From positions 1 through 64,000 of the forward strand of contig JAZGTN010000211.1 in assembly GCA_037783415.1 (NCBI GenBank): a DNA stretch of 64,000 bases. The letters run 5' to 3'. A program made the position numbers and the translations under genes. Source of the DNA: Leptasterias polaris (taxonomy: Eukaryota > Echinodermata > Asteroidea > Forcipulatida > Asteriidae). Below are positions 1 to 13,806 of this stretch, piece after piece. Position 1 is the stretch's first letter, and every line of letters starts with the position of its first letter. The notes below the pieces were generated by a model. It was not told where the DNA came from and searched no databases. It was given only the letters and a program-made list of their open reading frames with translations.

Positions 1-285
1 GACCATTTGTAACGAAATTCCCACCTGGACCCATTCATGCACGTTAGCCGCTGCAATAAACCAACGGAAAATTTTCTATAATATTTTTACGCACTTTATT
101 TAAAATTAAGCATCTCAACAATTGAAAATACTCTTACGATATACACTGTTATGTTTTCAGTGCTGATAAAGAGAGAATTTTAACGGTATACATGGATTTC
201 TTTTTGTTTTTTAATGGTCATTACCTATTTTTAAAATGGAGTGTACCCAAACAGCGCTCGCAAATGATTGCGCAACACCCCTTCC

Positions 286-316
<31 letters not shown>

Positions 317-2939
317 GGTACAAACAAAAAATTGCGGGCTGGGCGTTCCTGGCCGGCCCTGCGCGCGTGTACAATTTGCGAATGTTGCATGGGCGGAAGC
401 GTCTGTTGCAATTTTTTCAGCGGGGGCCAGTGCCCCCGCCCCCCCCCCCCCCCCCCCGGTTCCTACGTGCCTGCTGAATCACTGCCTGTACATCAGGCCT
501 GTTGGACAACCCTTCCCCCTAACCCCCTTCACTGAAAGAACAATTTTTCCAAATAAATTAAAATAATTCTTTAAATAATAATAATATCCGTACTAACGTA
601 TTTCATACAATCCTACAATGTCCTCTGAATTATTTGCAATATCATTAAAATCTTTCTATCAACCAGTAGGCCTACTTCAATTCATGTCTTTCTTTTTATG
701 TAGGACCTATCTCTTTTGATGTAAGTCCAAGGCTTTCAACAATAAACACCCCTTCCCCATTCTGTTGCGTTTTTTAAAATACATACAACTTTCCGCCGTT
801 TTGGATTGTGGCGTTGTGTCTTTTTCACCTGAGACTTCCATTATTACTGAGACTAGCCTATACCTAGCAGACGGTATTAACAGCAGTTTTACTATTACTT
901 CTCGGTAACCCTCTGAAATGTGGGGAGGGGGGGAGGGTATCCGTAGCCTTTTTAATCTGAACAGTTATATTGACATACCGCCCTCATTGTGTATTTTGGA
1001 GGGGCCGTATTCATTGTTCGTTTCAATGCGCTGTTTTTAAAAACTAAGTTGACAGAATTCTACAAGGACCAATGTGATCTTTTGAAATTGTATTATATAA
1101 TTACTGCTATCGCTAGCGTAACTCTTGATGCTTTGTACATTATATTAAATTGTATACTCGTCTGTAGATTAGTAGTGAAACAGCCATAATTCCACCTAAA
1201 ACGGAACCATATCACATGTAAGTTTTCCTGTAAATTCTCAAGTCTTCACTTTGAAAAATATCCTAGTGGAGATGAAGAAGTTCCTGTTCATTAAATCAAT
1301 TAGATGAAACGGAGGTTTGATCTCTATTTGCTCACGGATTCCAAGTGAGTTAAAAAGGAACACAACTTTAAGTGACTCGTGTTGGCTTGAAAGGCATTAT
1401 TTATTTCGGTTTCAGTTCACAATAGGCCTATATATATTGTTTTATCTCTCTTACAAATAAATGAACCAAGGGACATTACAGTTTGCCGTGAATAAGGAAT
1501 GAAGTGTTTCTCAGGTTCTTGAATAAAGCTCATTGTAAGCTAATGCTCAGCTGATAAAATCCCCGTTAAAGTTAATTAAGTTCGATACCGTCAGCCCCCG
1601 GGTGTGATAATTATAATAAAAAGTTGATTAAGGCTGTCCCAAATTCCTTCAACTGAGGGCGCTCTACCAACTCATTCACAATTGCCTGGATTCTCACGCC
1701 GTGCGCTGTCATGTCATGTGGTCCTGCTCTGATATAAACAACTTGCATTTTGGAATTGTTTATTATTGACACCGAAACATGAAGGGCTTGAGCCAACGTA
1801 ACAGTTTAATCACCTTTTACACTATTTTTACAGGAAGAATGGTTGAATGATTACTCGACCGGTGGAGCTGGTAACAGCAAAAACACAGACTGCAATGTGC
1901 ACGCAAAGTTATTTAGTGCTAACCTCAAACATGACAAACGACTACCGAATACCCACTACCAGTAGTCAGTACAGTACGACCGGGTGCCCAAGACGGCATG
2001 TACACTTCACTATGCCGCTGGACTTCCATAGTGGCAGCCATGATGGACGTAGCATGGTTGTAATGCTGACAACCACGGATAAGACTCAATGAAACCATAC
2101 TCTATGTCTTCTGGGGATTCTGAACTGTCCAAAAACGTTACTGACACATAGTTACTTGTTACTTGTTATAATAATCCCCTTGCAGCCCAATTTGGGCTAA
2201 ACTGGGATGTTTGTGGAAAGTGACGTCAACAGTCAGGTGGATAGTCATAGTGACAGTGACTATACGAAAACCGGAGTTGTAGCCGCTTGAAAGTGACGGC
2301 CTTCAGCATGCAGCCTTACTTGATTGTTGAGTAGATTGTCTTCCAAGTTCCATGTCTTCGTGCAGTTGCAAGGCATCGCAGTTTGTTTACAGCCGCTGGA
2401 GAATCTTAAACTCTGTGGAAACTTTGGAAGGGGCTTCACCAAGGCCGAGACCAGGGCAACAGTCCACGGCCTCCGTAGCCTCCGTGTAATTACAGGCGTG
2501 TATGCGGGGATATGTGCAGACATATGGGATGATATGGTCTCACATTTAAAAGAACCATCTTGAATTTGAAGTTACAGCAGAGGAGCTGTTTTTTTCGGAG
2601 GTGAACTTTCACAACATCATAGTTGGTGGTAAGTAAACTTCAGTACATTTCCTGCATTAGGGTCATTCCGTGTCAACTCACCTGATGGGTCGGCAGGCTC
2701 CGTCTCAGATTTTGCTAATTTTTCCCCCAACTATTCCCCTATGGTTGCCATGAACACACACAACATTTTAGAATCCTACTCCTTGACATTTCTGAGATAT
2801 GACCCCCTAAAAATTTAAGCCCCGCCCCTTCAAATTTACTTTTTGAGTTTTGGGCATTTTTAGAGCCCTATAGTATAAAGATCTACAAATTGAGATAAGA
2901 TATGTAACTGCAAATTAATATACAGGGTACCTGGTACCC
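1..2939. other. Gene-free stretch
   Basis: No open frame here has a recognisable domain or convincing codon pattern; the longest are low-complexity proline/glycine translations of the poly-C tracts. The sequence is AT-rich with scattered short homopolymers. The end (about 2660-2939) looks like part of an interspersed repeat, but no matching copy was found in the window to define its limits. Confidence 0.5.
272..460. repeat. Paired poly-C tracts
   Basis: An uninterrupted run of 29 C (287-315) and a second run of 19 C (439-457, preceded by CCCCCG) flank about 120 bp of GC-rich unique sequence. Runs this long are prone to length error in sequencing and can form i-motif or G-quadruplex structures on the two strands. 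The proline- and glycine-rich ORFs crossing them are artefacts. Confidence 0.9.
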
Positions 2940-3841
2940 TACTCCTAGAACTATGACTGAGGTTCATTCCGCTATCGTCTCCATTACCCTCATAGAGTGA
3001 CATGTATCCTCCCCTGTCCGGTTTTCGATGTAGTATGCCTTTTTCTTTGAATTGAAAAAAAATAAAAATATTCCATAATCAACTGATGCCCTAATTACCT
3101 TCCTTTGTTTATAAGAAATATGCAAACATATATTAAAACGTGATGGACATTGAAACTTTCACACCACGCACCGATCTTCGATGACTTCAATAGCGTCCCA
3201 TTTGTTTTGAGTTTGACCTGTTTTCGATGCAAACAAGAAAGTATGGTGTCCCGACAGTATGACATATTTTTGTACCTTGCAGAAATGCCTAAATACCACA
3301 ACTTTTTGCATTTACAAGTGCAACTAACCAGTGGAGCCTTACATGTTTCTAAGTTTTGGTCAAATGAGAGGAGAATATTTGCTTGGCAAGTCAAACCACA
3401 AAAATTGTATCTAGGGACTGTTTACATCGCGCACAGAGAGAGGTAAAAGATTTGCCTCGATTTCAGGGACGCCCTGAATACAGGGCGTCCTACGATACAA
3501 AATCCTATTCGAAACTTTTTTCCCCTCACGTTTCTGCACCTACAGTTAATTTCCCAAACCGGATCTCGCCAAAATTAGGCTCTATGTGTTCCTTATACTC
3601 TCATCGAGGTTGGGTTGGGTCCAGAAAATCCACTCCGCAAAATAAAAGTTGCAAAAAGTGATAAATTCTCACCGTTTTCAGAATCCTCGCCTTCCGTTAA
3701 CAAAATGGCCGCCGTTGAAATTTTTCAGCTGGTAATGCTGCGTGCTACGCTGGTAACAAATCCAACGGTTCACGTATACAATCTAGGCGCAATGCTGGTC
3801 CACAACAACCAATGTTCTGTATACGTGAATCGTTGATAATC
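2940..3841. mobile_element. Truncated copy of the long-hairpin MITE
   Basis: It begins with the same TACTCCTAGAACTATGA terminus as the complete hairpin element at 38216-38947 and follows that element's left arm, loop and first bases of the right arm, then stops at about 3841 where satellite DNA begins. It also carries about 480 bp (roughly 3003-3490) absent from the other copy, so it is either a longer family member or holds a nested insertion. The 98-residue ORF inside that extra segment is not recognised. Confidence 0.75.
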
Positions 3842-4031
3842 ATAAGCATGCCACTACCAAGCCAACCTAGTGATTGTTGAACTTTAAATATTGTTTATGA
3901 TCCAAGGTTGCATTGTCTCTTACTTCTTCATAAGCATGATGTCTACCAAGCCACCCTAGTGATTGTTGAACTTTAAGATTGATCATGATACAAGGATGTG
4001 TCATCTCTTAATTATATCAGAACATGAAAAC

Positions 4032-4358
4032 CTAATGCTTGCTAAACTCGAAATGTTTCATGAGCCAAGCATGCATGTTGTCTACAGTACATTCCTTGCA
4101 ATCGCGTCTACGCTGGTTCAATTGCGAGTTACCGTGGCCCATTATGGCCCCTGCATCTATTAATTTGTTAATGAGCCCAGCTGTATCAATGCTGTTTTCA
4201 GCCTTAGAATTGCAGGCCTGTAACAACTGATCTGTAACCTTTTTCACAGCAATGGAGGCATGGACAAAAGAGCATTGAATTTTCTGGAATTTTACATCCC
4301 TGGCTCTAGTTGCGGGTTTCAGAAAAGCCCAAATCTCAGCTCCACATATCTGGTACAA
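4032..4358 (-). pseudogene. Gag-like retroelement ORF fragment, copy 1
   Basis: An open frame of 108 codons on the minus strand. Its core reads as one amphipathic domain containing AEIWAFLKPATRARDVKFQ, then a helix with VKKVTDQLLQ, then a GHGNSQLNQRRRD motif. This layout resembles the gag-like ORF carried by DIRS-type and related retroelements of marine invertebrates; that assignment is from memory of the family and is tentative. The fragment has no reverse transcriptase or recombinase beside it and is embedded in satellite DNA. This copy has four extra bases near its 3' end compared with the other two, so its last residues differ. Confidence 0.4.
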
Positions 4359-5390
4359 AGTGATCAGTGTCAGTCAAGATAGAGCATTGTTAAGATCAAT
4401 GTTTTACTTGATGACACCCAATGAAATGTTTATGACAGTGTGTTTTTGTTTGTCTGCAGATAAGTCACTGGTTGAACAGCAGTATCTATCATAGACAAGA
4501 GCTCATCAGCAGATGTTCCTATCTAAGTCAACTTGGATTGTCATGTTGGAATGGCTATGCATCATCCCTTCCCTGTCTGAGGTATGTTGAGACCCTACGT
4601 TAAACACATCCTTAGACTATTTCAGCCACAGTAGCCATGTTCACAAGCTAAGATAAGAGACAGCGACCATCAAAGCTACATCTACAAAGATTAAAGAACC
4701 AAGTCGTACTCTCCTTGAAGTTTACAAATGTAGCGAATTACCATTACTTAAATTATTACAAATCAAACATTTTACAGAATCTTATTGTCAGAATTGTTGA
4801 ACTTTAATATTGTTCATGATCCAAGGTTGTGTCGTCATGATCCAAGGACATGCCGTCTCCTAATTATTTTGAAACATAATGTGTAGTCCCTAAAAACTAG
4901 CAATTCTAGTGATGGTTACACTCCAAATTGTTCGTCTCTTAGTTAATCTCAAGCATGATGTCTACCAAGCCAACCTAGTGATTGTTGAACTTTAAGATTG
5001 TTCATGATCCAAGGATGTGGTGTCTCCTAATTATATCGAAATATCAAAACGAAATTATGCTGTCTCTTAATTAGTTTGAAGAATGATATGAAGTCTGTAT
5101 CAACTTGTATACCTTGTGATTGCTAAACTACCAACTGATTCATGAGCTAAGGTTGTGACGTCTCTCAGTTATTCATAAGCATGCCACTACCAAGCCAACC
5201 TAGTGATTGTTGAACTTTAAATATTGTTTATGATCCAAGGTTGCGTTGTCTCTTACTTCTTCATAAGCATGATGTCTACCAAGCCACCCTAGTGATTGTT
5301 GAACTTTAAGATTGATCATGATACAAGGATGTGTCATCTCTTAATTATATCAGAACATGAAAACCTAATGCTTGCTAAACTCGAAATGTT

Positions 5391-5687
5391 TCATGAGCCA
5401 AGCATGTTGTCTACAGTACATTCCTTGCAATCGCGTCTACGCTGGTTCAATTGCGAGTTACCGTGGCCCATTATGGCCCCTGCATCTATTAATTTGTTAA
5501 TGAGCCCAGCTGTATCAATGCTGTTTTCAGCCTTAGAATTGCAGGCCTGTAACAACTGATCTGTAACCTTTTTCACAGCAATGGAGGCATGGACAAAAGA
5601 GCATTGAATTTTTTGGAATTTTACATCCCTGGCTCTAGTTGCGGGTTTCAGAAAAGCCCAAATCTCAGCTCCACATATCTGGTACAA
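5391..5687 (-). pseudogene. Gag-like retroelement ORF fragment, copy 2
   Basis: A 98-codon minus-strand frame with the same protein as the copy at 4032-4358 up to the shared QRRRDCKECTVDNM end, after which it stops in satellite sequence. It lies exactly within the 1328-bp-offset duplication, so it was amplified with the array rather than inserted separately. No promoter or partner ORF is visible. Conservation of the open frame over all three copies is explained by recent duplication and is not evidence of function. Confidence 0.4.
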
Positions 5688-8600
5688 AGTGATCAGTGTC
5701 AGTCAAGATAGAGCATTGTTAAGATCAATGTTTTACTTGATGACACCCAATGAAATGTTTATGACAGTGTGTTTTTGTTTGTCTGCAGATAAGTCACTGG
5801 TTGAACAGCAGTATCTATCATAGACAAGAGCTCATCAGCAGATGTTCCTATCTAAGTCAACTTGGATTGTCATGTTGGAATGGCTATGCATCATCCCTTC
5901 CCTGTCTGAGGTATGTTGAGACCCTACGTTAAACACATCCTTAGACTATTTCAGCCACAGTAGCCATGTTCACAAGCTAAGATAAGAGACAGCGACCATC
6001 AAAGCTACATCTACAAAGATTAAAGAACCAAGTCGTACTCTCCTTGAAGTTTACAAATGTAGCGAATTACCATTACTTAAATTATTACAAATCAAACATT
6101 TTACAGAATCTTATTGTCAGAATTGTTGAACTTTAATATTGTTCATGATCCAAGGTTGTGTCGTCATGATCCAAGGACATGCCGTCTCCTAATTATTTTG
6201 AAACATAATGTGTAGTCCCTAAAAACTAGCAATTCTAGTGATGGCTACACTCCAAATTGTTCAGGAGCCAAGGTTGTGATGTCTCTTAGATAATCATAAG
6301 CATGATGTATATCAAGCCAACCTAGTGATTGCTGAACTTTAAGATTGTTCATGATCCAAGGATGAGCCGTCTCCTAATTATATGGAACATGATGTGTAGT
6401 CAGTTAAAACTTGGAAACCTAGTGCTTGCTAAGCTCCAAATGTTTCATGAGCCAATATTAAGCATGATGTCTACCAAGCCAATCTAGTGATTGTTGAACT
6501 TTAATATTGTTCATGATCCAAGGTTGTGTCGTCATGATCCAAGGACATGCCGTCTCCTAATTATTTTGAAACATAATGTGTAGTCCCTAAAAACTAGCAA
6601 TTCTAGTGATGGTTACACCCCAAATTGTTCGTCTCTTAGTTAATCTCAAGCATGATGTCTACCAAGCCAACCTAGTGATTGTTGAACTTTAAGATTGTTC
6701 ATGATCCAAGGATGTGGCGTCTCCTAATTAACACAATTGAAGTCTAGCACTGTAATGATTTCATCTTTTTGTAAAGTATTTTCCTCCTATTAACATGTCC
6801 TTGATCCCACACATGGTCCCCAAAACACCAGAGGGATTCACTGAGTGCGACGCTGACGCCTGGGTAAACTTGCCCAAATTCCGGACTTTGCCCAAAATCC
6901 GGACATGCAATTTTTAGCATCGCTTATTCTAAATGCCCGGCTAAGAGACAGCAACCATGAAAGCTACATCTACAAAGATTAAAGAAACAAGTCATACTCT
7001 CCTTGAAGTTTACCATTGCTTCAAATATTACAAATCGAACATTTTACAGAATCCTATTGTCAGAATTGTTTCAATTCAAAATGCCCTGATTGACTTGATT
7101 TTGTTTTAGATTGTCTTGATGGTTTTCACGTGGAAAGGTTTTGCTGCTACTACCATAGACGATGGTGACATCAACAGAGACGACATCATAGTGAAGTTTG
7201 GAGAGGTATCACAGTTTTGGTGAACTTGAAAAAGGTATGAAATAGCAATAAAGTTAATAACCACTTCATGATGGACAAATGATAACAACCCAAAGGTCTG
7301 AGAGGTTGTACTAAGTTTATTAAACATTGGAGATATTGTTCCTGAGCCATTGTTTTTAAGGATCCATCAAAACCTGCCACCCTACAGATTTGTTCTTATT
7401 TTTTTCACGATCAAGTGAAACAAAAGGTGTAGTCTCCAAAAGCTTGCATATCTAGTGATTGATGAACTTTCAAGTTGATCATGATCTAAGATTGTGCCAT
7501 ATCTTTATTATTTGGAAGCATTATGTATAGTCCCTCTAACTAGCAAGCCTGGTGAATGTTGAACTCACAAGTTAATAACAAGACAACCTAGTTATTGTTG
7601 AACTCTAAAACTGTTCATAATCCAAGGTTGTGCCGTCTTTTAATTGTTCTTAAGCATGATTTCCAGTCCCTATAAACTTGCAAACCTAGTGAATGTTGAA
7701 ACTACAAGATGTTAGATACGAAGCATGATTTGTAGTCCCTAATAACTTGCAATTCTAGTGATTGTTGGACTTTAAGGTTGTTCATGATCCAAGGATGTGC
7801 CCTCATGATCCAAGGATGAGCCGTCTCCTAATTATATCAGAACATGAAAACCTAATGCTTGCTAAACTCGAAATGTTTCATGAGCCAAGAATGATGTCTA
7901 CAAAGCCAACCTAGTGATTGTTGAACTTTAATATTGTTCATGATCCAAGGTTGTGTCGTCATGATCCAAGGACATGCCGTCTCCTAATTATTTTGAAACA
8001 TAATGTGTAGTCCCTAAAAACCAGCAATTCTAGTGATGGTTACACTCCAAATTGTTCGTCTCTTAGTTAATCTCAAGCATGATGTCTACCAAGCCAACCT
8101 AGTGATTGTTGGACTTTAAGGTTGTTCATGATCCAAGGATGTGCCGTCTCCTAATTATTTTGAAACATTATGTGTAGTCCCAAAAACTTGCAATTCTAGT
8201 GATGGCTACACTCCAAATTGTTCAGGAGCCAAGGTTGTGATGTCTCTTAGATAATCATAAGCATGATGTATATCAAGCCAACCTAGTGATTGCTGAACTT
8301 TAAGATTGTTCATGATCCAAGGATGTGCCCTCATGATCCAAGGATGAGCCGTCTCCTAATTATATGGAACATGATGTGTAGTCAGTTAAAACTTGGAAAC
8401 CTAGTGCTTGCTAAGCTCCAAATGTTTCATGAGCCAATATTAAGCATGATGTCTACCAAGCCAATCTAGTGATTGTTGAACTTTAATATTGTTCATGATC
8501 CAAGGATGTGGCGTCTCCTAATTAACACAATTGAAGTCTAGCACTGTAATGATTTCATCTTTTTTTAAAGTATTTTCCTCCTATTAACATGTCCTTGATC

Positions 8601-10728
8601 CCACACATGGTCCCCAAAACACCAGAGGGATTCACTGAGTGCGACGCTGACGCCTGGGTAAACTTGCCCAAATTCCGGACTTTGCCCAAAATCCGGACAT
8701 GCAATTTTTAGCATCGCTTATTCTAAATGCCCGGCTAAGAGACAGCAACCATGAAAGCTACATCTACAAAGATTAAAGAAACAAGTCATACTCTCCTTGA
8801 AGTTTACCATTGCTTCAAATATTACAAATCGAACATTTTACAGAATCCTATTGTCAGAATTGTTTCAATTCAAAATGCCCTGATTGACTTGATTTTGTTT
8901 TAGATCAAGTCTTGATGGTTTTCACGTGGAAAGGTTTTGCTGCTACTACCATAGACGATGGTGACATCAACAGAGCCGACGACAACGGAACATGAGGGCA
9001 CATCATAGTGAAGTTTGGAGAGGAATCACAGTTTTGGTGAACTTGAAAAAGGTATGAAATAGCAATAAAGTTAATAACCACTTCATGATGGACAAATGAT
9101 AACAACCCAAAGGTCTGAGAGGTTGTACTAAGTTTATTAAACATTGGAGATATTGTTCCTGAGCCATTGTTTTTAAGGATCCATCAAAACCTGCCACCCT
9201 ACAGATTTGTTCTTATTTTTTTCACGATCAAGTGAAACAAAAGGTGTAGTCTCCAAAAGCTTGCATATCTAGTGATTGATGAACTTTCAAGTTGATCATG
9301 ATCTAAGATTGTGCCATATCTTTATTATTTGGAAGCATTATGTATAGTCCCTCTAACTAGCAAGCCTGGTGAATGTTGAACTCACAAGTTAATAACAAGA
9401 CAACCTAGTTATTGTTGAACTCTAAAACTGTTCATAATCCAAGGTTGTGCCGTCTTTTAATTGTTCTTAAGCATGATTTCCAGTCCCTATAAACTTGCAA
9501 ACCTAGTGAATGTTGAAACTACAAGATGTTAGATACGAAGCATGATTTGTAGTCCCTAATAACTTGCAATTCTAGTGATTGTTGGACTTTAAGGTTGTTC
9601 ATGATCCAAGGATGTGCCCTCATGATCCAAGGATGAGCCGTCTCCTAATTATATCAGAACATGAAAACCTAATGCTTGCTAAACTCGAAATGTTTCATGA
9701 GCCAAGAATGATGTCTACAAAGCTAACCTAGTGATTGTTGAACTTTAATATTGTTCATGATCCAAGGTTGTGTCGTCATGATCCAAGGACATGCCGTCTC
9801 CTAATTATTTTGAAACATAATGTGTAGTCCCTAAAAACTAGCAATTCTAGTGATGGTTACACTCCAAATTGTTCGTCTCTTAGTTAATCTCAAGCATGAT
9901 GTCTACCAAGCCAACCTGGTGATTGTTGAACTTTAAGGTTGTTCATGATCCAAGGATGTGCCGTCTCCTAATTACACATGTATATCAGAACATGAAAACC
10001 TAATGCTTGCTAAACTCGAAATGTTTCATGAGCCAAGAATGATGTCTACAAAGCCAACCTAGTGATTGTTGAACTTTAATATTGTTCATGATCCAAGGTT
10101 GTGTCGTCATGATCCAAGGACATGCCGTCTCCTAATTATTTTGAAACATAATGTGTAGTCCCTAAAAACTAGCAATTCTAGTGATGGTTACACTCCAAAT
10201 TGTTCGTCTCTTAGTTAATCTCAAGCATGATGTCTACCAAGCCAACCTAGTGATTGTTGAACTTTAAGATTGTTCATGATCCAAGGATGTGGCGTCTCCT
10301 AATTATATCGAAATATCGAAACGTAGTGTGTTGTCCCTTAAAACTTGGAAACATAGTGATTGCTTAACTCCCAAATTGTTCATGAGCCAAAGTTATGCTG
10401 TCTCTTAATTAGTTTGAAGAATGATATGAAGTCTGTATCAACTTGTATACCTTGTGATTGCTAAACTACCAACTGATTCATGAGCTAAGGTTGTGACGTC
10501 TCTCAGTTATTCATAAGCATGCCACTACCAAGCCAACCTAGTGATTGTTGAACTTTAAATATTGTTTATGATCCAAGGTTGCGTTGTCTCTTACTTCTTC
10601 ATAAGCATGATGTCTACCAAGCCACCCTAGTGATTGTTGAACTTTAAGATTGATCATGATACAAGGATGTGTCATCTCTTAATTATATCAGAACATGAAA
10701 ACCTAATGCTTGCTAAACTCGAAATGTT

Positions 10729-11025
10729 TCATGAGCCAAGCATGTTGTCTACAGTACATTCCTTGCAATCGCGTCTACGCTGGTTCAATTGCGAGTTACC
10801 GTGGCCCATTATGGCCCCTGCATCTATTAATTTGTTAATGAGCCCAGCTGTATCAATGCTGTTTTCAGCCTTAGAATTGCAGGCCTGTAACAGCTGATCT
10901 GTAACCTTTTTCACAGCAATGGAGGCATGGACAAAAGAGCATTGAATTTTCTGGAATTTTACATCCCTGGCTCTAGTTGCGGGTTTCAGAAAAGCCCAAA
11001 TCTCAGCTCCACATATCTGGTACAA
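10729..11025 (-). pseudogene. Gag-like retroelement ORF fragment, copy 3
   Basis: A third, nearly identical 98-codon minus-strand frame, 5338 bp from copy 2 and inside the duplicated block 10508-13133. It has the same protein translation as copy 2. As with the others, it lacks any neighbouring retroelement gene and is best read as captured cargo of the satellite. Confidence 0.4.
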
Positions 11026-13806
11026 AGTGATCAGTGTCAGTCAAGATAGAGCATTGTTAAGATCAATGTTTAACTTGATGACACCCAATGAAATGTTTAT
11101 GACAGTGTGTTTTTGTTTGTCTGCAGATAAGTCACTGGTTGAACAGCAGTATCTATCATAGACAAGAGCTCATCAGCAGATGTTCCTATCTAAGTCAACT
11201 TGGATTGTCATGTTGGAATGGCTATGCATCATCCCTTCCCTGTCTGAGGTATGTTGAGACCCTACGTTAAACACATCCTTAGACTATTTCAGCCACAGTA
11301 GCCATGTTCACAAGCTAAGATAAGAGACAGCGACCATCAAAGCTACATCTACAAAGATTAAAGAACCAAGTCGTACTCTCCTTGAAGTTTACAAATGTAG
11401 CGAATTACCATTACTTAAATTATTACAAATCAAACATTTTACAGAATCTTATTGTCAGAATTGTTGAACTTTAATATTGTTCATGATCCAAGGTTGTGTC
11501 GTCATGATCCAAGGACATGCCGTCTCCTAATTATTTTGAAACATAATGTGTAGTCCCTAAAAACTAGCAATTCTAGTGATGGCTACACTCCAAATTGTTC
11601 AGGAGCCAAGGTTGTGATGTCTCTTAGATAATCATAAGCATGATGTATATCAAGCCAACCTAGTGATTGCTGAACTTTAAGATTGTTCATGATCCAAGGA
11701 TGAGCCGTCTCCTAATTATATGGAACATGATGTGTAGTCAGTTAAAACTTGGAAACCTAGTGCTTGCTAAGCTCCAAATGTTTCATGAGCCAATATTAAG
11801 CATGATGTCTACCAAGCCAATCTAGTGATTGTTGAACTTTAATATTGTTCATGATCCAAGGTTGTGTCGTCATGATCCAAGGACATGCCGTCTCCTAATT
11901 ATTTTGAAACATAATGTGTAGTCCCTAAAAACTAGCAATTCTAGTGATGGTTACACTCCAAATTGTTCGTCTCTTAGTTAATCTCAAGCATGATGTCTAC
12001 CAAGCCAACCTAGTGATTGTTGAACTTTAAGATTGTTCATGATCCAAGGATGTGGCGTCTCCTAATTAACACAATTGAAGTCTAGCACTGTAATGATTTC
12101 ATCTTTTTGTAAAGTATTTTCCTCCTATTAACATGTCCTTGATCCCACACATGGTCCCCAAAACACCAGAGGGATTCACTGAGTGCGACGCTGACGCCTG
12201 GGTAAACTTGCCCAAATTCCGGACTTTGCCCAAAATCCGGACATGCAATTTTTAGCATCGCTTATTCTAAATGCCCGGCTAAGAGACAGCAACCATGAAA
12301 GCTACATCTACAAAGATTAAAGAAACAAGTCATACTCTCCTTGAAGTTTACCATTGCTTCAAATATTACAAATCGAACATTTTACAGAATCCTATTGTCA
12401 GAATTGTTTCAATTCAAAATGCCCTGATTGACTTGATTTTGTTTTAGATTGTCTTGATGGTTTTCACGTGGAAAGGTTTTGCTGCTACTACCATAGACGA
12501 TGGTGACATCAACAGAGCCGACATCATAGTGAAGTTTGGAGAGGTATCACAGTTTTGGTGAACTTGAAAAAGGTATGAAATAGCAATAAAGTTAATAACC
12601 ACTTCATGATGGACAAATGATAACAACCCAAAGGTCTGAGAGGTTGTACTAAGTTTATTAAACATTGGAGATATTGTTCCTGAGCCATTGTTTTTAAGGA
12701 TCCATCAAAACCTGCCACCCTACAGATTTGTTCTTATTTTTTTCACGATCAAGTGAAACAAAAGGTGTAGTCTCCAAAAGCTTGCATATCTAGTGATTGA
12801 TGAACTTTCAAGTTGATCATGATCTAAGATTGTGCCATATCTTTATTATTTGGAAGCATTATGTATAGTCCCTCTAACTAGCAAGCCTGGTGAATGTTGA
12901 ACTCACAAGTTAATAACAAGACAACCTAGTTATTGTTGAACTCTAAAACTGTTCATAATCCAAGGTTGTGCCGTCTTTTAATTGTTCTTAAGCATGATTT
13001 CCAGTCCCTATAAACTTGCAAACCTAGTGAATGTTGAAACTACAAGATGTTAGATACGAAGCATGATTTGTAGTCCCTAATAACTTGCAATTCTAGTGAT
13101 TGTTGGACTTTAAGGTTGTTCATGATCCAAGGATGTGCCATCTCCTAATTATTTTGAAACATTATGTGTAGTCCCAAAAACTTGCAATTCTAGTGATGGC
13201 TACACTCCAAATTGTTCAGGAGCCAAGGTTGTGATGTTTCTTAGATAATCATAAGCATGATGTATATCAAGCCAACCTAGTGATTGCTGAACTTTAAGAT
13301 TGTTCATGATCCAAGGATGTGCCCTCATGATCCAAGGATGAGCCGTCTCCTAATTATATCAGAACATGAAAACCTAATGCTTGCTAAACTCGAAATGTTT
13401 CATGAGCCAAGAATGATGTCTACAAAGCTAACCTAGTGATTGTTGAACTTTAATATTGTTCATGATCCAAGGTTGTGTCGTCATGATCCAAGGACATGCC
13501 GTCTCCTAATTATTTTGAAACATAATGTGTTGTCCCTAAAAACTAGCAATTCTAGTGATGGTTACACTCCAAATTGTTCGTCTCTTAGTTAATCTCAAGC
13601 ATGATGTCTACCAAGCCAACCTAGTGATTGTTGAACTTTAAGATTGTTCATGATCCAAGGATGTGGCGTCTCCTAATTATATCGAAATATCGAAACGTAG
13701 TGTGTTGTCCCTTAAAACTTGGAAACATAGTGATTGCTTAACTCCCAAATTGTTCATGAGCCAAAGTTATGCTGTCTCTTAATTAGTTTGAAGAATGATA
13801 TGAAGT

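Larger units (their letters stand above)
3842..13806. repeat. Higher-order satellite array
   Basis: Monomers of about 90-100 bp repeat with conserved blocks such as CCTAGTGATTGTTGAACTTT, TCATGATCCAAGG and GCCGTCTCCTAATTA. Larger blocks are duplicated on top of this: 3842-4915 recurs at 5170-6245 (offset 1328), about 5170-7795 recurs at 10508-13133 (offset 5338), and about 6660-7830 recurs at 8455-9640 (offset about 1800). Copies differ by few substitutions, so the duplications are recent. Non-monomer cargo is amplified with the array: a retroelement-like ORF fragment (three copies) and a CCGGAC-containing segment near 6840-6950, 8640-8740 and 12180-12280. Confidence 0.9.

Noticed and set aside
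192..566. Overlapping 66-124 codon ORFs rich in proline or glycine
   Set aside because: They are direct translations of two poly-C runs, occur in several frames on both strands, and have no other coding signal.
3842..13806. Centromere identity or CENP-B box in the satellite
   Set aside because: No sequence fitting a CENP-B box was seen, and array size alone does not show centromere function.
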